From positions 1-64,000 of the forward strand of contig JAEWGW010000020.1 of assembly GCA_023388055.1 (NCBI GenBank): DNA of 64,000 nt, read 5' to 3'. The stretch comes from Bacillota bacterium. GTDB taxonomy: Bacteria; Bacillota; Bacilli; Paenibacillales; NBRC-103111. Made by a program: the position numbers and the translations under genes. This document shows, piece by piece, positions 16,382 through 24,993 of the stretch. Below the pieces are notes generated by a model. The model ran no database searches. It had not been told where the DNA came from and saw nothing but the letters and a program-made list of their open reading frames with translations. Each line of letters starts with the position of its first letter. The first letter of the stretch is position 1.

Positions 16382-17176
16382 ATGTACCGTGAATCGATTG
16401 AAACGGTAGTGGATTCGGCCTTAAAGCGCAAAAAGCTGATGGATGAAAGCCTGCTCCGGTATCTGATTGCCGCCGGTTTGGCCGGTGCTTATGTGGGACT
16501 CGGTATCATCCTGATTTTCTCCGTAGGGGCGCCGCTCTTCGCTATCAAATCCCCCGTCACCTCTTTGGTAATGGGCGCCAGCTTCGGCGTGGCGTTAACC
16601 CTGGTTATTTTTGCGGGAGCGGAGCTGTTTACCGGGAATAATATGATCTTCACTCTAAGCTCGCTGACAGGCGCTACCCGTTGGAGGGATACCTGGAAGA
16701 ACTGGTTCTGGTGCTTCCTGGGTAATCTGATCGGGGCCATGGTGCTGGTGATGCTGGTCAAGGGCTCCGGGCTGTTCAACGGCATCAAGGCGGATCATCT
16801 CTTGATGGCGACGGCCGCCAAAAAAATGGCGATCCCCTTCTGGCAGGCTTTTTTCCGCGGCATTCTGTGTAACTGGTTCGTTTGTCTTGCCATCTGGACC
16901 TCCATGCGGGCCAAAAGCGATTCAGCCAAGCTGATTCTGATCTGGTGGATGCTCTTCGGCTTCATCGCCTCCGGCTACGAGCACAGTATCGCCAATATGA
17001 CGGTGCTGGGGCTGGCTCTGGTTCTGCCCCATCCGGAAACCGTATCCCTGGCCGGCTGGTTCCATAATATGATACCCGTCACACTGGGAAATATGGTAGG
17101 CGGCATCGTTTTCCTGGGAATGATGTACTGGTTCATCACCCCTGTCCGGGTCGGAACCAAAAAACTGGATGCATAA
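16382..17176 (+). CDS. nirC: formate/nitrite transporter family channel (NirC-like)
   Basis: A 264-residue FNT-family pentameric anion channel. About six membrane segments are visible. ELFTGNNMIFTLSSLTG and FRGILCNWFVCLAIWTSMRAKSDSAKLILIWWMLFGFIASGYEHSIANM carry the conserved family residues, including the central His in YEHSIANM. Placement directly after nirBD argues for nitrite uptake or export rather than formate. GGGGGAG precedes ATG 16382. Confidence 0.92.
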   Translation: MYRESIETVVDSALKRKKLMDESLLRYLIAAGLAGAYVGLGIILIFSVGAPLFAIKSPVTSLVMGASFGVALTLVIFAGAELFTGNNMIFTLSSLTGATRWRDTWKNWFWCFLGNLIGAMVLVMLVKGSGLFNGIKADHLLMATAAKKMAIPFWQAFFRGILCNWFVCLAIWTSMRAKSDSAKLILIWWMLFGFIASGYEHSIANMTVLGLALVLPHPETVSLAGWFHNMIPVTLGNMVGGIVFLGMMYWFITPVRVGTKKLDA

Positions 17177-17184
17177 ACGGGCAC

Positions 17185-17216
17185 AAGCTCTTCCGGCTGA
17201 GGAAGGGCTTTTTTTC
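17185..17216 (+). terminator. rho-independent terminator of the nir operon
   Basis: AAGCTCTTCC pairs with GGAAGGGCTT around GGCTGA, then TTTTTTT. Confidence 0.85.
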
Positions 17217-17241
17217 CATAATAAAGAAAAAGGCAGTTTTC

Positions 17242-17271
17242 TTGACGGCACACCTGGGAAAGGATCATAAT
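17242..17271 (+). promoter_or_regulatory. sigma-A promoter
   Basis: TTGACG (17242-17247), 18 bases and CATAAT (17266-17271) precede the GyrI-like gene by 25 bases. Confidence 0.6.
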
Positions 17272-17296
17272 AGAGGAGAAAAAAAGGAGGGATAAA

Positions 17297-17809
17297 ATGG
17301 AAGCGACTGTTGTAGCAAAGGATCAGTTGCAATTGGCGGTGCTCAGGGCTGAGGGGACGTTTGCGGATTTTCAGTTGGGCAAGGACGTGAGACGGGCATG
17401 GCAGGAGCTTCAGGCCGCGTTAGCGGATCACAAATCCCTGATTGTCAACGACTCCATCGGATATGTTATTTATCCGCAGTGGGGACTGGAAGGACAGGGC
17501 AATGGCGACAACCATACCCTGTGGGTAGGCGTGCAGGTGAAGAGCTTCGAGGATCTGCCTGAGCAGGTGGAGCAGGTAACCATTCCCTCCAGGCGTTATG
17601 TAGCTGCGCCATGTGTGGGAGGCAAGGAGGAGATGTACCGGATGTACGGGGAATTGCGGGAATGGGCCAACCGTCAGGGCTGTACCATCGACAATTCCGA
17701 GGGGGCATGGACCGTGGAAGCCAGCCGGTTGAAGCCTGTCAACCCGTTCGAAATACCGGCGGAGAACATCGAAGCCTTTGATTTCGATATTCTTTATGCC
17801 ATTAAATAG
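17297..17809 (+). CDS. GyrI-like/effector-binding domain protein
   Basis: A 170-residue protein made of one SOUL/GyrI-like effector-binding domain, without a DNA-binding part. The N-terminal QLAVLRAEGTFADFQLGKDVRRAWQELQ, central YVIYPQWGLEGQGNGDNHTLWVGVQV and TIPSRRYVAAPCVGGKEEMYRMYGELREWANRQG are typical of the family. Standalone members bind small cyclic ligands or act as hydrolases; which applies here is unknown. AGGAGG precedes ATG 17297. It is monocistronic with its own promoter. Confidence 0.75.
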   Translation: MEATVVAKDQLQLAVLRAEGTFADFQLGKDVRRAWQELQAALADHKSLIVNDSIGYVIYPQWGLEGQGNGDNHTLWVGVQVKSFEDLPEQVEQVTIPSRRYVAAPCVGGKEEMYRMYGELREWANRQGCTIDNSEGAWTVEASRLKPVNPFEIPAENIEAFDFDILYAIK

Positions 17810-17920
17810 TTTGGTTAACTACATTAAATAATTTCATGTAAGCGCTTGATTCTGTTTGTGGAAAGCACCTGTCGGCCGTTTTTCGTTGGAAAATGCGGCT
17901 GGCTTGTGCTTTTCGGGAGT

Positions 17921-17964
17921 AAAAAAGCCTATCCGGCCTTTGATGGCTGAACAGGCTTTTTTAT
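17921..17964. terminator. bidirectional rho-independent terminator
   Basis: AAAAAAGCCT and AGGCTTTTTT pair across a 22-base loop, giving T tracts on both strands. It lies 110 bases after the GyrI-like gene. Confidence 0.75.
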
Positions 17965-17998
17965 TTTGCAGGGAGTCTGCCTTAACCGGGTAATCGGC

Positions 17999-18290
17999 TG
18001 CATTAACGGACTGAGGATGCGTTATTGGTGCCTTCTGCCGGCATTTGGTAAACTTCGCGGACACAGGAGCCCTTATTCATGCCTCCGACAGCCTCAGTGA
18101 GCCGTTTCTGGCCGAATAGCGGAACGTCAGTCCGTTAGAATGACAAAATGCTGTTTTGTCTAAAAATAGCGGAACCAGGGTCCGTTGCACAACGGCGGAA
18201 GGGCGATCAATCGTCCAGCAGTGGCGTGCTATCAATCGTCCAACCATAGGCGTGCGAACAAACGTCCGATCCGTGAGGAGCAGGTGCGAT
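17999..18290. repeat. intergenic TAACGGA/GTCCGTTA repeats and an ATCGTCCA direct repeat
   Basis: Palindromic units occur at about 18001-18030 (TTAACGGACTGAGG), 18115-18142 (AATAGCGGAACGTCAGTCCGTTAG) and 18167-18188. Then ATCAATCGTCCA appears twice (about 18209 and 18230) with a TGGCGTGC/AGGCGTGC echo. No gene is supported in 17965-18294. Confidence 0.55.
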
Positions 18291-18294
18291 CCGT

Positions 18295-19239
18295 TTATTC
18301 GGCGGCCAGAATGCTCTCGATTTTCTCCAGAATTTCCGGTGCCAGAGTGATGCCGGAGGCTGCTGCATTTTCCACTACCTGCTGCGGACGGCTGGCTCCT
18401 ACCAGAGCACTCGCTACATTAGGCTGCCGCAAAATCCAGGCCAGCGCCAGCTGTGCCACGGTAATGTTCAGCTCCTTGGCAATAGCGGTAAGCTCCAGAA
18501 CCTTGGCGATTTTCTCCTCGGTCAGTCCCTTGCGCATGTTCTCCAGCTTGGCCGCCCGGCTGTCTGCCGGAATATCCGACAGGGAGGTATACTTGCCGCT
18601 TAACAGGCCTTGTGCCAACGGTGAGAATACCACCTGGCCGATTCCCTTGGATTCACCCAGAGGAATCACTTCTTTTTCAATATACCGGTTGAACATATTG
18701 TACACCGGCTGATTGACCACAATGCGGTCCAGGAGGTACTTGTCCGCTACGGCCAGCGCCTCCGCCATCTGAACGGCAGTCCATTCACTGACGCCTGCGT
18801 ACAGAATTTTGCCTTGGGTCACCAGATCGTCGATGGTGCGGAGAGTTTCCTCCACCGGGGTTTCCGGGTCGAAGCGGTGGCAGTAGTAAATATCCACATA
18901 ATCCGTACCCAGACGACGAAGGCTGGCATGCAGCTGCTCAAACACATGCTTGCGGGACAATCCGCGGTCATTGGGGCTATCGCCCATAGGCCAGAACACC
19001 TTGGTAGCCAGAACATAGCTTTCTCTTCTATAAGTGCGGAGGGCATCACCTACAACCTTTTCCGCTTCTCCACGTTCATACGCATTGGCCGTATCGAAAA
19101 AATTGATTCCCAGCTCATAGGCTTTATGGATGGACTGCACCGCATTTTCCTTCTCCACATAGCCTCCGTAGGTCAGCCAGCTGCCTAGGCTGATCTCGCT
19201 CACCTTTAATCCGGTTTTGCCCAATTTGCGGTATTGCAC
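18295..19239 (-). CDS. aldo/keto reductase (potassium-channel beta-subunit-like group)
   Basis: A 314-residue NADPH-dependent TIM-barrel oxidoreductase. The catalytic tetrad region is visible: FFDTANAY (Asp, Tyr), LATKVFW (Lys) and YYCHRFD (His). VNQPVYNMFNRYIE and FSPLAQGLLSGKY are typical of the YghZ/Kv-beta group, and LVGASRPQQVVENAAA binds the cofactor phosphate. GTG 19239 is chosen because AAGGAGG lies eight bases upstream; the upstream ATG codons lack a ribosome site. The substrate is unknown. Confidence 0.88.
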   Translation of the reverse strand: MQYRKLGKTGLKVSEISLGSWLTYGGYVEKENAVQSIHKAYELGINFFDTANAYERGEAEKVVGDALRTYRRESYVLATKVFWPMGDSPNDRGLSRKHVFEQLHASLRRLGTDYVDIYYCHRFDPETPVEETLRTIDDLVTQGKILYAGVSEWTAVQMAEALAVADKYLLDRIVVNQPVYNMFNRYIEKEVIPLGESKGIGQVVFSPLAQGLLSGKYTSLSDIPADSRAAKLENMRKGLTEEKIAKVLELTAIAKELNITVAQLALAWILRQPNVASALVGASRPQQVVENAAASGITLAPEILEKIESILAAE

Positions 19240-19425
19240 GGAACATTCCTCCTTCATGGTTATCGGCATACTCTTCCATCCTAGCCCACTTGTCCCCATT
19301 TTAAAAGTACTGAAATGATTATAACTAGGTTACGTTGAGGTAAGTGATGGGCGTATGCTTCTCATCTGAGGAGTGGAAGCCCGCAAGGGGACATGCTAAA
19401 ATGGGCAAGAGGTGAAACATGTCCC

Positions 19426-20070
19426 ATGGCACAGGATGAATATTTTGATATTTACGATGAACATATGAACCATATTGGAACGGCAACCCGCCGGGATGCC
19501 CATGCACAAGGGCTGTGGCACCGGACCTTTCATTGTTGGGTGCTTCGCAAGGGAAGCTTCGGCTGGGAAATTCTGCTTCAGCTCCGGCACAAGGACAAGG
19601 ACACCTATCCGGGGCTCTTGGATGTATCCAGCGCAGGACATCTGCTGGCCGGTGAGCAGGTGGAGGACGGAGTGCGGGAGCTGGAGGAGGAGCTGGGAAT
19701 CCGAGTCCCTTATCCCGAGTTGTTCTTCGCAAGTGTATCCGCAGATGAAACCTGTTTGCCTGACGGATGGATGGACCGGGAATTCTCCTATATCCACCTG
19801 TATGCCTGCGCCTTGCCGTTGGAGGCGTATAAGCTGCAGCCGGAGGAGGTATCCGGTCTTTTGGCTGTACCCGTCGAGGAGTGGCAGGCATTGGTCCGGG
19901 GGGAGGCGGAATCCGCATCCGCAAACGGCATTATTTATGATGAATGGGGGCATTCCCCACAGAAAGTCGGGCGGCGGATTACCTTGGAGGATATGACTCC
20001 CAATTCGCAAAGCTATTACGATAAGCTGTTGGCAGGGATCGGGCAGCTGACCCGGGGGAGGAACCGATGA
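19426..20070 (+). CDS. Nudix hydrolase
   Basis: A 214-residue Nudix protein of the type that begins EYFDIYDEHMNHIGTATRRDAHAQGLWHRTFHCWVL, as in isopentenyl-diphosphate-isomerase-like hydrolases. The Nudix box GHLLAGEQVEDGVRELEEELGI (about residues 76-97) is complete (G-x5-E-x7-R-E-x2-E-E-x-G). ATG 19426 with AGAGGTGA upstream is preferred. The stop overlaps the next gene by ATGA, so the two are translationally coupled. The substrate is unknown. Confidence 0.87.
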   Translation: MAQDEYFDIYDEHMNHIGTATRRDAHAQGLWHRTFHCWVLRKGSFGWEILLQLRHKDKDTYPGLLDVSSAGHLLAGEQVEDGVRELEEELGIRVPYPELFFASVSADETCLPDGWMDREFSYIHLYACALPLEAYKLQPEEVSGLLAVPVEEWQALVRGEAESASANGIIYDEWGHSPQKVGRRITLEDMTPNSQSYYDKLLAGIGQLTRGRNR

Positions 20071-20732
20071 AGCTGATCTTTGGAACGGGGAATCCCGCCA
20101 AGCTGAAAACCATGAGGGAAATGCTCCGCGGAATGCCGCTGGAGCTGGAAGGATTACAGGAGGCTGCAGCCACGGCGGGTACGTACCTCCCTGAGGTGGA
20201 TGAAAGCGGCAGGGAGCCGTTGGAGAACGCGCGGATCAAGGCGATGGCGTATTACCGTGCACTGGGCCACCCGGTTTTTTCGTGTGATTCGGGTTTATAT
20301 ATTGATGGTCTGCCTCAAGAGGAGCAGCCGGGGGTGCATGTCCGCCGGGTTAACGGCCGTGTGCTGACCGACGAAGAGATGATCCAGCATTATGCGGACT
20401 TGGCCAAAACACACGGAGGTGCAGTCAAGGCCCGCTACCGGAATGCCATCTGTCTGGTATGGGACGAAGCCCACATCATCGAGTATGACGGGGACGAGCT
20501 GGCAGGATCAGCCTTTCTGCTGGTTGACACGCCGCATCCGGCCCGGGATGCCGGATTTCCCCTGGATTCCATATCTGTGGAGATTGCGTCGGGAAACTAT
20601 TACATGGATATGCAGGATGAGCTTAACAGCGTGTTTGAAGAGGAGATCAGTGCGGCTTTCCGGCAATTTTTCGCCAGCAGTCTTTCCGGTCTGCAGAATA
20701 TTCCAAGAAAACTTGAACAAGCCGGAAAATGA
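20067..20732 (+). CDS. HAM1/RdgB-like non-canonical purine NTP pyrophosphatase family protein
   Basis: A 221-residue protein. The N-terminal LIFGTGNPAKLKTMREML matches the T-x-N-x-x-K motif of the family; ENARIKAMAYYRALGHPVFSCDSGLYIDGLPQEEQPGVHVRRVNG is the catalytic region, with CDSGL in place of the more usual DDSGL; and ARDAGFPLDSISVEI stands where the substrate loop lies. The family removes inosine and xanthosine triphosphates. It is coupled to the Nudix gene, which fits a nucleotide-pool cleaning role. It is more divergent than housekeeping RdgB. Confidence 0.75.
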   Translation: MKLIFGTGNPAKLKTMREMLRGMPLELEGLQEAAATAGTYLPEVDESGREPLENARIKAMAYYRALGHPVFSCDSGLYIDGLPQEEQPGVHVRRVNGRVLTDEEMIQHYADLAKTHGGAVKARYRNAICLVWDEAHIIEYDGDELAGSAFLLVDTPHPARDAGFPLDSISVEIASGNYYMDMQDELNSVFEEEISAAFRQFFASSLSGLQNIPRKLEQAGK

Positions 20733-20780
20733 AGCCTTCTCCCGAATATAGTAAGAGTGTAAGGAGAAGGAGGAATCATC

Positions 20781-22163
20781 ATGCCATTTTTTGCTGACCG
20801 TTATCAATTATCTGAACCCTGGAGCAAAGCCGCCGACGGATGGCTGGCCGCTGCACATGACCCGAAGCTGGGCCGTGAGGTGCTTCTGTGGCGGACGGTT
20901 GTGCTCAGCGATGTCGAGAAGGAGGAGCTGCTGCGCCGCTTAGGAGCGGCGGCCCGTTTTTCCCATAACCGGTTTATGCACATACTGGATGTATCGGTTA
21001 CCGGAACCGAGGTATATGCGGTACTGGCCAAAAAGGAAGGCTTCCGTCTGTCGGACCGGATTCACACTCTGGGCTGGAGCAGCCGGGACATTCTGGAGCA
21101 GCTGAAGGAGCTGATTCCCGCCATCCGCGAGTCAAAACGGGAGAGGCTGCCGGATTTTGCGATCACCGCAGATAATCTGTGGCTGGATCATTCAGGCAAG
21201 CTGCAAATCATTCAATATTGGCTGCCTGCACCGGAAAAGGAGCGGGATGTGTACGGTTTCGCCACGCTCCTGTACCAGCTCTGCACCGAAGGCACCGATG
21301 CGCCAGCTTCTATGCGGGAATTCGAGCAGGCCATCAGCCGCCGGTTGAACGGTTTGCCGGGGGGGACTTCCCAGGAAGCGGCGGATTGGGCCAGCTCCGC
21401 GTTTTTGCCGTCCTGCACATTGCGGCAGTTAGAGGAAGGGCTGGAGCGGTTGTTAAATCCCCGGCCGGCGGCGCATAATGCCGCGGAGCAGGCTGGAGCC
21501 GGAGCCGCGAATATCCGCAACCGCAGCAGGAAAAAGGCGGAGGAGCCTGCGAAACCGGCAAAAGAGCCTGTCCGGCAGTATGCCGCTCCGGCTGCACCAC
21601 CTGAGGATAAAGAAGAGGAGGGTGCTCCTTCATCCCGGTTGCGGCCTTGGCTGATCTTCAGCGGCATTGTGATGCTGATCGGCTTCCTGGGTGTGTTTGG
21701 CGTCTGGTTTGTAACCCGGCCGCCCTCCGCTGAAGCGCCTGCCCCCTCGGCAGCCTCTGCTCCGGCAGCAGGAAGCGGGGGAGCGGGAGGAGCTGCCTCC
21801 ACCTCAGCCAGCGGCTCTCCCGGCAAAGGAACGGCCTCCTCGGCCAAACCTCCGGCAGGAGCAGCCTCTGCTACACCGTCAGCTTCACCGCGGTTATCGC
21901 CCTCACCCGGTACGCCGTCCGGGTCTAATCCTTCCACGGCAGCCGGCCAGATCGAGCAAACCACTGTCCCGGCTCTAACAGGCAAAACGTTGGAGGAAGC
22001 CTCCCAAGCGGCCTTAAAAGCAGGGCTGCGGTATGAATATCTCCTGGAGAACGGGGATGCAGCGCAAAACACAGTGCTTCGCCAGGAGCCGGCTGCAGGG
22101 ACACCAGCCGTTAAAGGAGATAAAGTCGTGTTTTGGGTCAGTAAAGGGAAACCGCAACAATAA
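20781..22163 (+). CDS. membrane pseudokinase with C-terminal PASTA domain
   Basis: A 460-residue protein. Residues 1-230 resemble a Hanks-type kinase fold (PFFADRYQLSEPWSKAADGWLAAAHD...), but the glycine loop, the Lys, HRD and DFG are absent: the catalytic-loop region reads LPDFAITADNLWLDHSGKLQIIQYW. Then a basic linker, one membrane helix (about 287-311, WLIFSGIVMLIGFLGVFGVWF), an Ala/Ser/Pro/Gly-rich outer stalk (about 312-395) and one PASTA repeat (TVPALTGKTLEEASQAALKAG, about 395-457). PASTA domains bind peptidoglycan or lipid II. It is most likely a wall sensor without kinase activity. GGAGAAGGAGG precedes ATG 20781. Confidence 0.85.
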   Translation: MPFFADRYQLSEPWSKAADGWLAAAHDPKLGREVLLWRTVVLSDVEKEELLRRLGAAARFSHNRFMHILDVSVTGTEVYAVLAKKEGFRLSDRIHTLGWSSRDILEQLKELIPAIRESKRERLPDFAITADNLWLDHSGKLQIIQYWLPAPEKERDVYGFATLLYQLCTEGTDAPASMREFEQAISRRLNGLPGGTSQEAADWASSAFLPSCTLRQLEEGLERLLNPRPAAHNAAEQAGAGAANIRNRSRKKAEEPAKPAKEPVRQYAAPAAPPEDKEEEGAPSSRLRPWLIFSGIVMLIGFLGVFGVWFVTRPPSAEAPAPSAASAPAAGSGGAGGAASTSASGSPGKGTASSAKPPAGAASATPSASPRLSPSPGTPSGSNPSTAAGQIEQTTVPALTGKTLEEASQAALKAGLRYEYLLENGDAAQNTVLRQEPAAGTPAVKGDKVVFWVSKGKPQQ

Positions 22164-22259
22164 AGGACAACTGCAATAATAAGCAACATAATAAATGTTA
22201 TGTAAACTAAGGCTTGTTTGCAAACACGGCCTAGAACACTGACCAACTGGAGGGTTACC

Positions 22260-23015
22260 GTGAACGACACCATTCAATTGCTGCTGCAGCACCGTTCCAT
22301 CCGTGAATTTAAGGAAAGGCCACTCACCCAGGAAGAGGTGGAGGCCATAATCCGGAGCGCCCAAGCGGCACCTTCCTCCAGCTTCGTCCAGGCTTATTCC
22401 ATCATCGGCATCCGTGATCCGGAGAAGAAGCAGCAGCTGGCCCAATTCTCTGGCAACCAGCCCTATGTGGCCAAAAACGGACATCTCCTGGTATTCTGCC
22501 TGGATCTTCACCGGCTGTCGCTGGCTGCGGAGCTGGAAGGGGTTCCCACGGAGGAGACATTAACCGCTCTTGAATCCGTCGAAACCTTCATTGTCGGCAC
22601 TATCGACGCTGCGCTGGCCGCACAGAATGCGGTGACGGCTGCGGAATCCCTTGGTCTTGGAACGGTGTATATCGGCGGCCTGCGGAACCAGCTGCCCCAG
22701 GTTACGGCGCTGCTGCAAACCCCGGACCGGGTCATTCCGCTGTTTGCCCTGTGTATTGGGGAGCCTGAGCAGCCTTCTGCAGTGAAACCGAGGCTGCCTA
22801 TGGCTGCCGTTTACCATGAGGAGCAGTACCAGTCGGATCTGTCCCATAAGGAGCTCCTGCAGGAATATAACGGGCACATGTCCCGGTATTACTTGGAGCG
22901 CACAGCGGGCAACCGGACGGAAGGGTGGACGGGGGCCATCGCCAGACAGCTGGTTAACCCGAAGCGGCTTTACATGAAGGAATTTCTGAGCAGCCGCAAG
23001 CTGCCGTTGAAGTAG
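22260..23015 (+). CDS. NfsA/FRP-type NADPH-dependent FMN oxidoreductase (nitroreductase)
   Basis: A 251-residue flavin nitroreductase of the NfsA group. The FMN phosphate site HRSIREFKERPL is near the start; APSSSFVQAYSIIGI, TALESVETFIVGTIDAALAAQNAVTAAESLGLGTVYIGGLRN and FALCIGEPEQPSAVKPRLPMAAVYHEEQY are typical. It reduces quinones, nitro compounds or flavins. GTG 22260 is the start, with CTGGAGGG upstream. It ends against a bidirectional terminator. Confidence 0.9.
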   Translation: MNDTIQLLLQHRSIREFKERPLTQEEVEAIIRSAQAAPSSSFVQAYSIIGIRDPEKKQQLAQFSGNQPYVAKNGHLLVFCLDLHRLSLAAELEGVPTEETLTALESVETFIVGTIDAALAAQNAVTAAESLGLGTVYIGGLRNQLPQVTALLQTPDRVIPLFALCIGEPEQPSAVKPRLPMAAVYHEEQYQSDLSHKELLQEYNGHMSRYYLERTAGNRTEGWTGAIARQLVNPKRLYMKEFLSSRKLPLK

Positions 23016-23035
23016 TGCAACAACCTGGAAAACAC

Positions 23036-23078
23036 AAAAAACTGCCATCCGATTACCGGACAGGCAGTTTTTTGTTTT
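23036..23078. terminator. bidirectional terminator between convergent units
   Basis: AAAAAACTGCC pairs exactly with GGCAGTTTTTT across a 16-base loop. Confidence 0.9.
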
Positions 23079-23093
23079 TGAGCCGAAGGCAGT

Positions 23094-23804
23094 TTATCCG
23101 AGCTGGCGTTTTTCACGCTGTACAGGGGGAATCTCCGTCAGCTTTCCGTTTTCTAGACGCAGCACACGGTCACACAAAGGCAGCATCCGCTGATCATGGG
23201 TAACCAGCACCGCGCTTTTGCCTGCGGCCTTTACCTGCTCCGCCATCAGGCTTACTACCTCATAGCCCCGTTCGGCATCCAGGCTGGCCGTGGGTTCATC
23301 CGCCAGGAGAACGGACGGATCGTTCATTAGCGCCCGTGCAATGGCAGCCCGTTGGCGTTCGCCGCCGGATAGCTTCTCCGGGTAAGCCTGGCTTCGGTGG
23401 GCCAGACCAAGAGTGCGAAGAAGGCTGTCCGCCCGTTTTGACGCCTGATTCTTGTCCTGTCCTGCCAGCTTGGCCACCAGGATCAGCTGTTCCTTCACCT
23501 TGAGATATGGAACCAGGTGGGCGCTTTGGAAGATAAAGCCCAGCTTGTGCAGTCGCAGAGCCGCCAGCTCCCGCTCCGTTTTGTTCCGGATGGTCTGACC
23601 GTCCACCAGGACCTGGCCGCTGGTCGGAGCAAGCAGGGCGCCTGCAATGGAGAGGAAGGTGCTTTTGCCGGAGCCGGAGGGACCTGTTACGGCCACCAGC
23701 TCGCCTTTTGCCACCTGCAGGTTCAGCCTATCCAGAATATGCCGCTCCGTCCCGCCGTCCTGAAAGGTCTGGGTAATCTCATGAAGCTCCAATTGGGTTA
23801 TCAT
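23094..23804 (-). CDS. ABC exporter ATP-binding protein (LolD/MacB-type)
   Basis: A 236-residue ATPase of the MacB/LolD/BceA family. Walker A GPSGSGKST is near residue 40, the signature LSGGERQRAAIARALMNDP near 143, Walker B VLLADEPTASLD near 165, and the switch His is in VLVTHDQRML. The start overlaps the permease stop by four bases (ATGA), so the two subunits are made together. It is the last gene of a response regulator, kinase, permease, ATPase operon. Confidence 0.92.
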   Translation of the reverse strand: MITQLELHEITQTFQDGGTERHILDRLNLQVAKGELVAVTGPSGSGKSTFLSIAGALLAPTSGQVLVDGQTIRNKTERELAALRLHKLGFIFQSAHLVPYLKVKEQLILVAKLAGQDKNQASKRADSLLRTLGLAHRSQAYPEKLSGGERQRAAIARALMNDPSVLLADEPTASLDAERGYEVVSLMAEQVKAAGKSAVLVTHDQRMLPLCDRVLRLENGKLTEIPPVQREKRQLG

Positions 23805-24916
23805 GCTGCAGCCCTCCCGATGGCATCTAACGCGTCAATTTTGGCAACCTTCCAAACGGAAACCAGTGATCCAACCAGGGAAATAACCAGAAAGGCCAAA
23901 CAGGTCAGCACCAGGGTGGAGGTATCCAGCAGGAAGGGCATAGATCCGGGAAGAGCCGCTTCAAACAGCTTCACCAAAACGGTGCTAAGCACCAGGCTTC
24001 CTGCGGACAGCACAAGTACCTGGAGTGCCACGCTTTGAGCCAAATACCGTGTTCTGGCGCCGACGGCCTTCAGGATGCCGAATTGAACGGTTTTTTGGAT
24101 GGTGATGACGTAGAAGAACACCGCCAGAACAAACGCCGAAATGATATACAGGAAGGCGATCATCATCAAAAGAGAACCCTGTTCCTCCTTGTACCCGGGA
24201 ATGGCGGAGACGGCATCACCTTTGGTGATAACATCCGTCCCGGGCAAGGCCTGGACCAACTGCTCCGCCATTGCTCCCGAGCCTTGTACGGCAATGGCGT
24301 TATAGAGCCCATTATTGGCCGTCTGTCCTCCGGCGGACAACGCGTTCAGCTCCGTCCAGGCTTCTGCGGGCAGGAACACAACCGGCGTATGGCTGAAGGA
24401 TTCATGCTTTACAAATCCCCGCACTGTCCATGTAAGGCCGGAGGCCTGGTCTTGGAGCACCGATCCAAGCTGTACACCCGATTCCTGCAGACTGTCATCC
24501 GCAATAATCTCGCCCGAGGACAAGGCGGCAGGGGAGAGCCCCTCCGTTGTATCAGGCGCCAGCCATCCGTTCAGATCCACCGCAAACAGCGTCACATCCA
24601 GCTTGACGGAATCGCCTTCGGGAACCAATGTCGTCATTCGGAGGCTTAACGGTGTAGCATTCCCGGCACCGGCAATCCGCCGCGCCGCTTCCAAGGCCTC
24701 ATCCCCGATCTGTGAACGGGTGAACCGGTTATCCGAATGCTCCTCCAGTATAAAATGTGTGGCTTTCATATTCTTGACAGCCGCAGCGCTGTCGTAGGCC
24801 AGTCCCTGGGCCAGACCGGTGACGAACAGAACCAGAAACGCCACCAGCACCATAATAACGGCGATCAGGGCATAGCGGGCCTTGGCGTGCCGGAGCTCAC
24901 GTATTGCTAGAAACAT
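23801..24916 (-). CDS. FtsX-like ABC transporter permease
   Basis: A 371-residue MacB-type mechanotransmission permease. It has one N-terminal membrane segment (about residues 16-38), a large outer domain (about 40-240) and three C-terminal segments (about 250-360; MIAFLYIISAFVLAVFFYVITIQKTVQFGILKAVGARTRYL is the first with its FtsX motif). With a single four-helix unit it probably dimerises. It does not pump across the inner membrane in the usual way; relatives act in lipoprotein release or peptide resistance. The substrate is unknown. Confidence 0.9.
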   Translation of the reverse strand: MFLAIRELRHAKARYALIAVIMVLVAFLVLFVTGLAQGLAYDSAAAVKNMKATHFILEEHSDNRFTRSQIGDEALEAARRIAGAGNATPLSLRMTTLVPEGDSVKLDVTLFAVDLNGWLAPDTTEGLSPAALSSGEIIADDSLQESGVQLGSVLQDQASGLTWTVRGFVKHESFSHTPVVFLPAEAWTELNALSAGGQTANNGLYNAIAVQGSGAMAEQLVQALPGTDVITKGDAVSAIPGYKEEQGSLLMMIAFLYIISAFVLAVFFYVITIQKTVQFGILKAVGARTRYLAQSVALQVLVLSAGSLVLSTVLVKLFEAALPGSMPFLLDTSTLVLTCLAFLVISLVGSLVSVWKVAKIDALDAIGRAAA

Positions 24917-24993
24917 CTCGCTTCCCTCCTCGTCATGAATCCGATCATGAACCCAGTATAGGAAGCGAAAATGAACGCCGTGTGAACGCCGGA

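Noticed and set aside
21212..22273. A 353-codon minus-strand open frame
   Set aside because: It is antisense to the PASTA pseudokinase; its Ala/Pro/Glu-rich composition mirrors the Ala/Ser/Pro-rich stalk.
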